The notes beneath the pieces are model-generated. The model searched no databases and was not told the DNA's origin. It saw only the letters and a list, made by a program, of their open reading frames with translations. From RI-153 sp041391225 (lineage in GTDB: Bacteria; Chloroflexota; Anaerolineae; Caldilineales; Caldilineaceae), in NCBI GenBank assembly GCA_041391225.1, contig JAWKOL010000006.1, forward strand, positions 224,916 through 288,915: a stretch of 64,000 nt of DNA, read 5' to 3'. The position numbers and the translations under genes were made by a program. Below are positions 28,486 through 37,422 of this stretch, in pieces. The number at the start of each line of letters is the position of its first letter. Positions within the stretch are counted from its first letter, which is position 1.

Positions 28486-31296
28486 CTATCGGTTTGTCAC
28501 CGGCAGAAAGAACAGATGCGTCGAAACCTCGATGTCCGGCGCCGGGAAGGTGTCGATAACCTCCAAGGTGATGCTGGTGTCCGGCGATGTAGACTCCGAA
28601 ATCACGATTTCCACCTGGTCGTTCCCCATGAACAGGTAAGTATCCCCGCTCTGTGTCCGTCCATTCCCAAGGTTGACATACCAATAGCCATTGTCATCGA
28701 CCAGTGACGTCAGCGGCAACGACTGGTTTTGCGCGTTCGAAAGCCGCATTTGCGCCAGCGCGCCGGTGGGCAAGCCGCCGTCGGGCGCGTGGACGATGCG
28801 CCCGTAGGCCGAACGGCTCTGCGGCACGTTGGCGGGCGTGGGCAACGTGGTGAAACTACCGGTATCTCCGGCATGGCCGCCGTCCACATAATTCGAGAAG
28901 AGCGTGAACTGGTAGGTCATCTCCGGTGCGAGGCCGGTCACCTGAACGTAGTGCAGCTTGTCCACCGCATCTTCGCCGCGTGTGTCGCTGCGCAGCGCGA
29001 TAAGACGTCCGTCCTGGCTGATCTCGACCCAACCGTCGGCCGCCGAATCGGTCCACCACGAGAGCGTGACGCTGGTATCGCTGAGGTTGGAGACCATCAC
29101 ATCGCGCACCGGATCGACGTCTTCGGGGAGCCGCGAGGCCATCGGCGGGTTCGCATCGAGATCGGCAGCGGCGGCGCTTGTTTCCGTCTTGATAAAGTAG
29201 CCGTCCCCCTGAATTACGGAGAAGTTGTTGAACCCCTCGGCGCAGATGTGACCATCCCAACCGGCGGCGAACCAGCGGTTCACCTCCACGGCAACCTGCG
29301 GCGACACAACCGACGCACACAACGCAGCGGCTGTGGCCGCGTTCCACGCTGCCCCGTTGATGCCGTTCCAGCCCACACCTGTGCTGAAATCACTGACCGG
29401 CGTCGGCGGCACACCGCTCAGATCGAGCAGACCTGGGCCGTTGTGGCGCACGAAATAGGCGGCGTCGGTTTGCAGATCGAAGTTGTTGGCATCAACGCCG
29501 CAGATGTAGCCCGACCATTGGCCGTCGGCCCATGTCACAATTTCAACTGGGGCGCCTGAGGCGATGTCCTGTTTCATCTGCGCGCAGAGACGCTGCGCAT
29601 CGTAGCGACCAACAGTTTGTACCGGCAACGCCACCAAGTTCCAACCTGTGTTCAGTGGACGCCCCACGCGTTGCAGCGAGATCGCGGTGATGGCCGGCGC
29701 GGGCGCGTCGTTGCCGGTGCCCACGCTGAGGCCGGCGCCCAGATCTGGGGTGCACTGCACTTCCAGATTCAGCTTGTCTCCGGTGGCTGAGTAGAGGAAG
29801 TAGGCGTCGAGTTTCTTGGTGCGGGCGTTGCCCAGGTCGAGTGTCCAAAAGCCGTCAGCATCGCTGCGGGCCGCCAACAGCGCGGAGATCCCTTCGGCGC
29901 CGAACGGGTCGCTGTCTTCGATTTCGGCGTACACCGTGCAGCCGTCGATGGGCGCTCCGTCGCTGTCCACGACGAAGCCGCGGATGTTGTCGGTGTTGGG
30001 CAGCGTTAGCGTGGGGCCGGTGGTGACACGGTGGTAGCTGCCGCGGTTGTCGTCCACGTCTTCGCCGGAACGGATGTAGAAATAGTAGGTGGTGCGGGGC
30101 GCGAGGCCGGTTGCAGTGACGAGGTGCGCCTGCCCGGTGGCGGGGCTGGTGAAGATCATGGGGCTGCTCGCCAGTTCCGCGGGGCCGGTGGCGACGTAAA
30201 GTGCGCCGTCGCGCGCTGCTTCGGTTGTCCACGAGACGCTGAATGCGCTGTCGCGCACGTTGCTGGTGCGCAGGCCGCCGATCAGCTTGCGCTGGAAGAC
30301 AGGTGTTTCGGTTGGCGTTGGGTTCGGGGTCACCGCGGTGGTGGTTGCGGTGGGCGTCGGTGACGAGGTGCCGGAGGGCGTGGGCGTGGCGGTGGATGTG
30401 GCGTCGTCGATCTGCGCGCTGACCCAATCGGCGAGCACGCTGATCCGGGTGTAGACGCCGTAGTAGTCGGGTTCGGCGCAGCCGATGCCCCAGCTTGTGA
30501 TGCCCGCTTGCAGCCAGCCGCCGCCGGGTTTGGGCACCATCAACGGGCCGCCGCTGTCGCCCTGGCAGGCGTCTTTGCCGCCTTCGGCAAAGCCGGCGCA
30601 GAGCATCCGGCTGGTGACGTCGCCGCCGTACGAAGACGACGCATTGCACACGTCGTTGGTGATGATCGGCACCTGTACTTGGCGCAGCACATCGGAGTAG
30701 CTGCCGATGCCGTTTTCTCGGGTGTCTCCCCAGCCCACAATCGTGGAGACCACGCCCGGGGCCGTGAGGACGGTGTCGCTGGCTGGTACCAGGTCGATAG
30801 GCGTATAGCTGCTATCCCGGCTCAGGCGCAGCAGGGCGATGTCGTAATCATAGGTAGGGCCGTTGTAGTTGGGGTGCAGGATGACTTCGGCCACGTCGAT
30901 GCGTTCGCCATCGCTGCTGCTCAACTGGTGCCGCCCAATCAGGACGTCGATGGCCGAGGGGGGCAGGGGACGATAGGCTGTGTCGTCGGCGCAGTGACCC
31001 GCGGTGACGACCCAACCGGGGCGGATCAGCGCGCCGCCGCAGTACCAGCCGTCCTTTTCGTTGGCGGCGCTGCTGCGGAGAATGGCCGCCATCCACGGGT
31101 AGTCGCCGGGGGTGGCTTCGTCGCCGCCGATGATCGCTGGCGCCATCGGCCCAGGTGTGTTCGTCATCTGCGCGAAGACGGCGGTCGACGTGGGTGTTGG
31201 TGTGATTGTCACCTGTGCTGCATTGGTCACCGTGGCGAGGGCAGCCACCGCGAAGACAATCACCAGGATGGCTGCTGCGAGTAAACGTCGTGTCAT
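28486..31296 (-). CDS. Secreted trypsin-like serine protease with fibronectin-like repeats
   Basis: 936 residues. Signal peptide (MTRRLLAAAILVIVFAVAAL). The S1 chymotrypsin-fold catalytic domain is intact: IIGGDEATPGDYPWMA activation-type N-terminus, VVTAGHC, YDYDIALLRL and ACQGDSGGPL. A Pro/Thr linker follows, then an FN3-like domain (NVRDSAFSVSWTTEAARDG), a carboxypeptidase-regulatory-like segment, two GWNLVALPV/GWNGINGA-type domains and a second FN3-like/regulatory pair. The ATG overlaps the capA stop codon (ATGA), so the two are translationally coupled. Activation may need cleavage before IIGG (inference from the family). Confidence 0.9.
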   Translation of the reverse strand: MTRRLLAAAILVIVFAVAALATVTNAAQVTITPTPTSTAVFAQMTNTPGPMAPAIIGGDEATPGDYPWMAAILRSSAANEKDGWYCGGALIRPGWVVTAGHCADDTAYRPLPPSAIDVLIGRHQLSSSDGERIDVAEVILHPNYNGPTYDYDIALLRLSRDSSYTPIDLVPASDTVLTAPGVVSTIVGWGDTRENGIGSYSDVLRQVQVPIITNDVCNASSSYGGDVTSRMLCAGFAEGGKDACQGDSGGPLMVPKPGGGWLQAGITSWGIGCAEPDYYGVYTRISVLADWVSAQIDDATSTATPTPSGTSSPTPTATTTAVTPNPTPTETPVFQRKLIGGLRTSNVRDSAFSVSWTTEAARDGALYVATGPAELASSPMIFTSPATGQAHLVTATGLAPRTTYYFYIRSGEDVDDNRGSYHRVTTGPTLTLPNTDNIRGFVVDSDGAPIDGCTVYAEIEDSDPFGAEGISALLAARSDADGFWTLDLGNARTKKLDAYFLYSATGDKLNLEVQCTPDLGAGLSVGTGNDAPAPAITAISLQRVGRPLNTGWNLVALPVQTVGRYDAQRLCAQMKQDIASGAPVEIVTWADGQWSGYICGVDANNFDLQTDAAYFVRHNGPGLLDLSGVPPTPVSDFSTGVGWNGINGAAWNAATAAALCASVVSPQVAVEVNRWFAAGWDGHICAEGFNNFSVIQGDGYFIKTETSAAAADLDANPPMASRLPEDVDPVRDVMVSNLSDTSVTLSWWTDSAADGWVEISQDGRLIALRSDTRGEDAVDKLHYVQVTGLAPEMTYQFTLFSNYVDGGHAGDTGSFTTLPTPANVPQSRSAYGRIVHAPDGGLPTGALAQMRLSNAQNQSLPLTSLVDDNGYWYVNLGNGRTQSGDTYLFMGNDQVEIVISESTSPDTSITLEVIDTFPAPDIEVSTHLFFLPVTNR

Positions 31297-33098
31297 GGGC
31301 GGGGGCGATCCCAAAAGCTGGCGCCGAAGACGCGGTCCAATGTCGTTGCGCGCTCTTCGCCGGTGGTCCAGCGCGGCTGGCCGTAGTCGTAGATCAGGGT
31401 GGTGAACACCTGTGTGCTGATGTGTCGATTCTGGTAGATCGTGTGCTTCACCACCATGCCTTCTCGGGTTGTCCCCTGCATCTGATCGAAGAGGAAATTG
31501 CCCAGCCCGTAGAGGATCATCGCTCCGTCTTCGAGCTCGAAGGCTTGCGGCACATGGCTCTGTACCCCGGTGACGATATCCGCTCCGGTGCGGCTGAGGG
31601 CGCGGAAGTTCTGACGCTGGTCGAAGAGGGGTGTCACATCGTAGCTTTCCTGGTATTGCAGCTCGGCCAGCACCACTTCGGCCAAGTCGCGTTCCTTGAT
31701 GGCGCGAATTGTGGCAGACATGATGTTGAGATCGAACTCGGCGCTGCCGGGTCCGTTGTCGGTGGCCCAGGCAAAGGGCGGGCCGTAGCTGTTGGCGCCC
31801 AGGAAGGCCAGGCGGTTGCTGTTGTGCTCGATGTAGAGCGGCTTGAATGCGGCTTCTTTGTTGCGCCCGCCGCCGTAGACGGGCAGCCCGGCTTCTTCGT
31901 AGATATCCAGCGAGATCAGTGCATCGTCGCGCCCGTAGTCGTTCTGATGATTGCCGGTGAGGCCGATAAGATCCACGCCCATTGCCTCGAATGCGGGCAT
32001 GTACTCGGGCGGGCTGCAAAAGGTAAGGTTGTCGGGCGAAGTGTTGGTGGTGCAGCCGGGGACGAACGGTACTTCGTTGCTGATGACGGCAAGATCCGCC
32101 GCGGCCAGGGTATCGCTGACGTATTCCACCGCCCACAGCGGGCCGTTCTGATCCATCTGCTGCGCCGTGAGCCGCACCATCGCGGTTACGCCGGTCATGG
32201 CGATGACAGTGAGGTGATCACTGCGCCGGTTGCTGCCGCCGCTCTGTGTGGCGATCTCTGCCAATGCCGTATCCACCGCGTCCGTCGGTGTGAGCACCTG
32301 GGCGTACACGTCTACGATGAAGGGGTAGCGGGTGACATCGAACAGGTTGTCGTTCTCCACCGGCGTCTGCCCATCGACGGCGAGTACGCTCAACTCGGGG
32401 GTCAACTGGTGGAACGGGATCAGCGTTAGCGTCGTCTGATCTGTCCACACGGCGTCGAGAACCGCGTCGGCGTCGGTGTAGCCTGTCAGCAATGGGCCGG
32501 GTTCGCCCATCAGCGCGACGAGGCTGGGCAGCGTTTCGCTGATCACGGCGATGTGGGTGTAGGCGCTGTCCTCGGCGGGTGAACCTTGCCAGAGCGAATA
32601 GACTGCATCGGCGCTGATGGCGGTATCCACCGTGTCGAAGCGACCGGCAACGGCGAACAACGAGCGGTAGATTGGCTCGGTGCTGCCTGCGCCTGTTTCG
32701 ATACGCAGGGCCGGCGCGCCGACGTCGGCGCTGGTGGTGCTGGGGATGGTGATGGGTATCGTGCCGGAGATGGCAAGCTGCTCGATGATCGCCTGAAATT
32801 CAACCGGCACACGTTCATCTATGGCGATTGCCAGCGGCCCCACCGGGGTTGGTTCGGGTGTGGGCGTCGGCGGGGTGTCGGTTTGTGCAGCACTGTCTGT
32901 GTCGTCGGCGGCTGTTGACCGCGCTTCCTGTTGATCATCGGCTGGTTCGGCCTGTACGTCTGTCACCAGTGCACGGGCGGGCGCGGAATCGGCTCTGTCC
33001 GACTGCGAGAATGCCCATATCCCCAGTCCAATTCCTCCAAGGATCATGGCCACACTGATCACAGCAGCAGCACTTCGTGTGAATGACTCAATCTTCAT
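31293..33098 (-). CDS. capA: CapA-family protein with periplasmic-binding-like N-terminal domain
   Basis: 601 residues. One N-terminal membrane helix (AVISVAMILGGIGLGIWAF) and a Pro/Thr linker precede a domain (residues ~90-300) whose strands resemble a phosphate/substrate-binding lobe (LRIETGAGSTEPIYRSLF, VTRYPFIVDVYAQVL). The C-terminal half is the CapA metallophosphatase-like domain (AVISNEVPF, GLTGNHQNDYGRDD, GVQSHVPQAFE) linked to poly-gamma-glutamate or capsule synthesis. The ATG at 33098 is the first of two coupled minus-strand genes. Neighbouring Wzz-like and YIP1-like genes support an envelope polymer role; the substrate is unknown. Confidence 0.85.
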   Translation of the reverse strand: MKIESFTRSAAAVISVAMILGGIGLGIWAFSQSDRADSAPARALVTDVQAEPADDQQEARSTAADDTDSAAQTDTPPTPTPEPTPVGPLAIAIDERVPVEFQAIIEQLAISGTIPITIPSTTSADVGAPALRIETGAGSTEPIYRSLFAVAGRFDTVDTAISADAVYSLWQGSPAEDSAYTHIAVISETLPSLVALMGEPGPLLTGYTDADAVLDAVWTDQTTLTLIPFHQLTPELSVLAVDGQTPVENDNLFDVTRYPFIVDVYAQVLTPTDAVDTALAEIATQSGGSNRRSDHLTVIAMTGVTAMVRLTAQQMDQNGPLWAVEYVSDTLAAADLAVISNEVPFVPGCTTNTSPDNLTFCSPPEYMPAFEAMGVDLIGLTGNHQNDYGRDDALISLDIYEEAGLPVYGGGRNKEAAFKPLYIEHNSNRLAFLGANSYGPPFAWATDNGPGSAEFDLNIMSATIRAIKERDLAEVVLAELQYQESYDVTPLFDQRQNFRALSRTGADIVTGVQSHVPQAFELEDGAMILYGLGNFLFDQMQGTTREGMVVKHTIYQNRHISTQVFTTLIYDYGQPRWTTGEERATTLDRVFGASFWDRPRP

Positions 33099-33358
33099 TT
33101 TGTTTTGTTGCCTAGCTGGAGTACGGTAAAATGAACAATTGTGCGATCCAAGAAAATTCGCATGTCGGCAGATCCCCAAGCAGCACAATTCTGCCCTGTG
33201 ACAAACAGCGCATTCCTTTGAAACATACATAGGGTCTGCGGTGCAGCAGCCATCATAGCGCAGTGGTTGATAGACCGCAATCCGCAGAACGAACCTTTTT
33301 TGCATTTGCATTTTGGCAGCCTCGGCATGGCTGCATCCTGAAAAATGAGGTTTACGCA

Positions 33359-35478
33359 ATGCCCAAAACGAATAGTCACATGAATGAGGTTTCGTCGCCC
33401 GAACCTGTGGCGGCTGTTGAGACCTGGCGTATCAATATGGACGATGAAATTGACTTGCGCGAGTACGTGGCTGTGCTGATTCGATGGTGGCGTGAGATTT
33501 TTGTGATCACGGCGGCGGTATCGATCCGGCAACCGGCGCGATGTTTGTGGCTGATCAGTTGACGCCGCCGGAATACGAAGCATCTGCCACTGTCGCCATT
33601 GCCCGAGTTAAGAGCGACATCACGTTCGATGATCGCTACCGCACACTTTCGGAAGAGGAACTGCAACAACTGCGCGGTGACGCGCGGCGGGCGGCTTTGC
33701 TGGGGCTGGTGAACAACAGTGCGGTGGCCGAAGCGGTGATCACCGAACTGGGCGACACGCTGACAGAGGACGAGCGCAACCCAGCCAAGCTGCTTGAGAA
33801 GATCAAGGCGTCGCTTGTCTCATCGGCGGATGGCCGTACCGACAGCGACCTGATCCGCATCCTTGTGACAACGGAATCACCTGACCATTCGGCGGCAATC
33901 GCCAATGCCTGGGCCAGGCATTATGTGCAGCATGTCAATACCCTGTACGGCAGCGTCCCTGCGGAACTGATGACGTCGGTGCAGAGCGATCTGGCGCAGG
34001 CAAGCGCCGATTACAACGATGCGCAGCGCAAGCTCGAAGTCTTCATCGCGCAGGACAACGGCGATCAACTCACACGCCTGATCGCAGAGAAAGAGGCTGT
34101 AATTTCGAGTATTCAGACGGGCAAACAGGCGGCGTTGCAATCGCTGATCGACAAAGAACTGGCGGCGCGCCAGGAGATCGCCGCCGCCTACATCGACGCG
34201 CTGGCGCAGAATAGGCTGCTTGGTTTCGAGAAGGAGCAGGAGGCCAAGCGCCAGATCGTAGCCGCCTACATCGATAGCGAACTGGAAAGCCGGCTCAACG
34301 CATTCTTCGACGACCGCCAGGCGCGCCAGGAGATCTACAGCCGACTGGTGAACGCCGAACTGGACTCGGTGACCGCCATCTTCGACGCACAAGTAGAGGA
34401 CAACCTGACGCAGCTTTCTCGGCGCTACCAGGAGAAGCAAAGGCTGGAGTCTCTGCTGGCCGCGGCGCAGACACTGCGCGAACAGGTGACAACCGGGGGC
34501 GATGCCGCCGCCGCCACCAATCGCCTGGCCGTGACGCTCCTCAAAACGCAGGTCCTCAGTGCAACCACATCACTGGCCGATACGCTACAATTGAACGTCT
34601 CGACCGACATCGCCGCGCCTGTTTCGGCAGACGAGCAGGAGACCGATCTCGCTGCACTCATCGGCGCCCTGAATCAGCGATTGGCGACGCTGGAGGCCGA
34701 GATCAGTGAGCAGTCGGCAGCATTGGCTGCCGGCGACGGATATCAGTTCCTCGATCTACTGGCGCCTGAGCAACTGGCCGTCTCCAGTTCGGTGGAGGTT
34801 GGCGGCGTTCAAGCCGAAACCGACAGCGTGGTGCGTTCGCTCAAGGATGCCATTGTCGCCCGCTACCCCGATCTCTACGGCATTGGCAGCATTGCTGAAA
34901 CCGGGCAGGAATTGGCCGTCGACAGTGAACTCTTCGACGAGATTCGGTCGCTTTACCCGGATCTGTTCCGCGTGGGCGAGCTTTCGGATTTGGCCGGTGT
35001 CGACGCTGGCGAGACGCAACTCTCGTTGCTCGGGCAGTCCGAAGCGGCGGATCTGCTCCAGATCCAGACTTCGGCCACGCTCTCTTCGTACGCGGCGGCC
35101 ACCGCCGAGTTCGATGGGACAATGGACTTGCTCGAAACAGAATTGCAGACGCTACGCTCACAGCAAGCGGCGCGGACAGCGCGTGAGCAGCAGTTGTTGC
35201 AGCAGCGTGATTTGGCCTGGTCCACGTTCACCACGTTGAGCAACAAGAACGTGGAACTCAATCTCTCCAACACAGCGGCCAACAGCGAAGTTCGCTTCGC
35301 CGCACCGGCGATTCCACCCGCGGAGGCAGTTGAAGGAACAAGCCTGTTGATGGTGCTGGTGCTGTCGGCGGTGGTGGGGGTGATGATGGCTGTGTTCGTC
35401 GCCTTCCTGGCGAATTTCATGGGGGTGCAACCTGTATTGCACCGTCGGCGCGGCGCTGCAATCGGAACACTCAACTAG
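33359..35478 (+). CDS. Wzz-like chain-length/tyrosine-kinase-modulator protein (single frameshift)
   Basis: About 706 residues after joining a shift near 33520 (REIFVITAAV to MFVADQLTPPEYEA). The N-terminus has the Wzz signature DEIDLREYVAVLIRWWREIF, a membrane-anchored start followed by an exopolysaccharide co-polymerase-type beta strand set (YEASATVAIARVKSDI). The middle is a long, heptad-rich coiled coil with internal repeats (RQIVAAYIDSELESRL, RQEIYSRLVNAELDS). The second membrane helix (SLLMVLVLSAVVGVMMAVF) lies near the C-terminus. No fused kinase domain. Start ATG at 33359 with TGAGG upstream. Likely sets exopolysaccharide length together with the downstream genes. Confidence 0.82.
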
Positions 35479-35497
35479 ACGTTGATGGACGAAAGAA

Positions 35498-36190
35498 ATG
35501 CCCAGCTTTTTCGAGACAGTGCGGCAGGCACTGGGGCTTGATCCCGATGTGTTCTCCCAAATCACGGTTGCGAGCAACGGCCTGTTGATCGCTCTGGCCG
35601 TGGTCGCGCTGGCCGGCCTGTCCGAAGCATTGGCGCAGAGCCTGGTGCTCTTCATCAACCGCATTTCGCCGCAGCGTTTTGGGCTGGCGATCATGCTGTC
35701 CACAGGTAGCCACATGATCGGCTACCTGTTTTGGACTGCTACGATTTGGCTGGTGGGGTTCTACGTCTTCGGGCGTGAGGTTTCGCACGAAGCCATTGGG
35801 CGCGCGGTTGGGCTGGCGTATGCACCGCAACTGCTGGGCTTCTTTGTGTTGACGCCGTATCTCGGATCGCTGTTCGCACTGGTGATCGGCGTGTGGAGTT
35901 TGCTGGCAACTGTGGTGGCCGTGCAGAGTGGACTGAGCCTGAGCGTGTGGCAGGCCGTGGCCTGTAGCGGATTGGGTTGGCTGCTGGTGCAGACGTGGCG
36001 CCGCACGCTGGGGCGTCCGCTGCATCGGTTTGAACAGTGGTTGCATCGGCGCACCACCGGCGTCACCACCCAGTGGACGCTGAGCGACATGCGCCGCCTG
36101 CGCCTGCCCGAAAAGCTGCGCGAGCGGATGCGACTGCCCAGTAGCTCGTCCACCAACGACCGTAAACCAAAGGATCCGCGCGATGGCTGA
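35498..36190 (+). CDS. YIP1-like membrane protein
   Basis: 230 residues with four to five hydrophobic helices and a basic cytoplasmic tail (RRLRLPEKLRERMRLP). The helix pattern (GLLIALAVVALAGLSEAL, then LGFFVLTPYLGSLFALVIGV) matches the YIP1 superfamily, whose bacterial members have no proven function. It starts 20 bp after the Wzz-like gene and its stop overlaps the next start (ATGGCTGA), so the three genes probably form an operon. Confidence 0.72.
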   Translation: MPSFFETVRQALGLDPDVFSQITVASNGLLIALAVVALAGLSEALAQSLVLFINRISPQRFGLAIMLSTGSHMIGYLFWTATIWLVGFYVFGREVSHEAIGRAVGLAYAPQLLGFFVLTPYLGSLFALVIGVWSLLATVVAVQSGLSLSVWQAVACSGLGWLLVQTWRRTLGRPLHRFEQWLHRRTTGVTTQWTLSDMRRLRLPEKLRERMRLPSSSSTNDRKPKDPRDG

Positions 36191-37151
36191 ACCCTTGGTG
36201 AACCTACTTTCGCTGCTTGGGATCGCGCTGGTGGGGCTATTGGTTTGGGCTTCGTTGGCGCCGTTCGAGGCGTTGGGCTGGTGGGCCGGCTGGTTCGGTG
36301 ACAAGATCTACCAACCCGAGATCGAAGTGCCCCCGTTGGTGCGTCCTTCGCCTGCGGAGGTGGACAACTACATCGTCTTTCTTTCGGGCATCAGCCGTGT
36401 GTCGGGGAGCCGCTCAGCCGCCGCGAACAGAACTTCCTGCGCGATTTGGCGTCGGCCATGCCGCGCTCCGTGGTGATCGACAACATTTTCCCTATTCGGT
36501 GAACAATCTACCGCTCACCGGGCAGCCCTTCTTTCGCATATTTGGCGCTGGGCTTTGCGGCGCAAGTTGAGCCGTCACTGGTTGGAACGGCTGGCCGGCT
36601 ACCTGATCAATGTGCGCAACCTGTGGCAGGTCGCCATGTCCATCGACAAGCGCTACGGGCCGATCTACAACCAGGCATTGGCGCAGGTGTTGATCTACAC
36701 GCTGGGGCGGCATGGCTACGACCCGGCGCAGCGCCGCCCCATCATCTTGATCGGCTACAGCGGGGCTGGCCAGATCGCCATCGGCGCCACAACGTACTTA
36801 AAAGAAGAGTTGAACGCGCCGGTCTTCGTAGTGTCGTTGGGGGGGATCTTCGGCAGCGACCTGGGGCTGCTGGCCGCGGATCACGTTTTTCACCTGTTCG
36901 GCGCCGACGACAGACCGCAGCGGTTGGGCAAAATTCTCTTCCCCGGGCGCTGGCCGGTCTTCTTTACTCGGCGTGGAATCGCCGTGCGCCTGGGCCGCTA
37001 CACCGAGATCTGCCTCGGTCATATTTCGCACTCGGGCGGCACAGGCTACCTCACCACCAGTCGCAAGCTGGCCGATGGCGAGACGCATCTCTCCGCCACC
37101 GTGCAGACGATTGCCCAACTCCCCTACGCACAACACGAGTTGCAGCAGTAG
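36183..37151 (+). CDS. Membrane-anchored alpha/beta-hydrolase-like protein (frameshifted)
   Basis: Starts at ATG 36183 overlapping the YIP1-like stop. N-terminal hydrophobic segment NLLSLLGIALVGLLVWASL. The family signal is best in the second half: IILIGYSGAGQIAIGATTYL, a nucleophile-elbow-like GYSGAG, then LGGIFGSDLGLLAADHVFHL. Shifts at about 36405, 36490 and 36545 separate IVFLSGISRVSG, EPLSRREQNFLRDLASAMP and the main part. Joined, it is about 320 residues. It could be a lipase/esterase acting on an envelope substrate; the function is not assignable. Confidence 0.6.
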
Positions 37152-37422
37152 CATCATCCCAGCGTAAGCCCAATCACATGTGACAACCCCTGATCGGCTA
37201 TCCAACTGACCAGGGGGTTCGCTATGCTATGTGCTGGCAAGATTCGCTTTTTATGCAAATATACTTGATGATAGTGCTCTTCCTACAATTTTCTTTATCC
37301 GCATACGTGTTTCCCCTTTAGTTCTCTCGATACGATCCCTGTTCGGTCATGTTCCGTGCTGAACCAGTGTACTGGTAACGGCCAGGCCCGCAATCCCCCC
37401 TGTTCGTTCGTCGAGGCTCGAT
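37152..37422 (+). other. Intergenic region with weak terminator-like hairpin
   Basis: AACCCCTG (37185-37192) can pair with CAGGGGGTT (37211-37219). Nothing else is recognisable before the regulator gene. Confidence 0.35.

Noticed and set aside
31297..32136. N-terminal extension of the trypsin-like protease
   Set aside because: The in-frame extension lies inside capA in another frame and is Arg-rich shadow; the signal peptide at 31296 marks the true start.
31206..32429. A 407-codon plus-strand open frame antisense to capA
   Set aside because: CapA motifs are unambiguous on the other strand and the frame lacks a start context.
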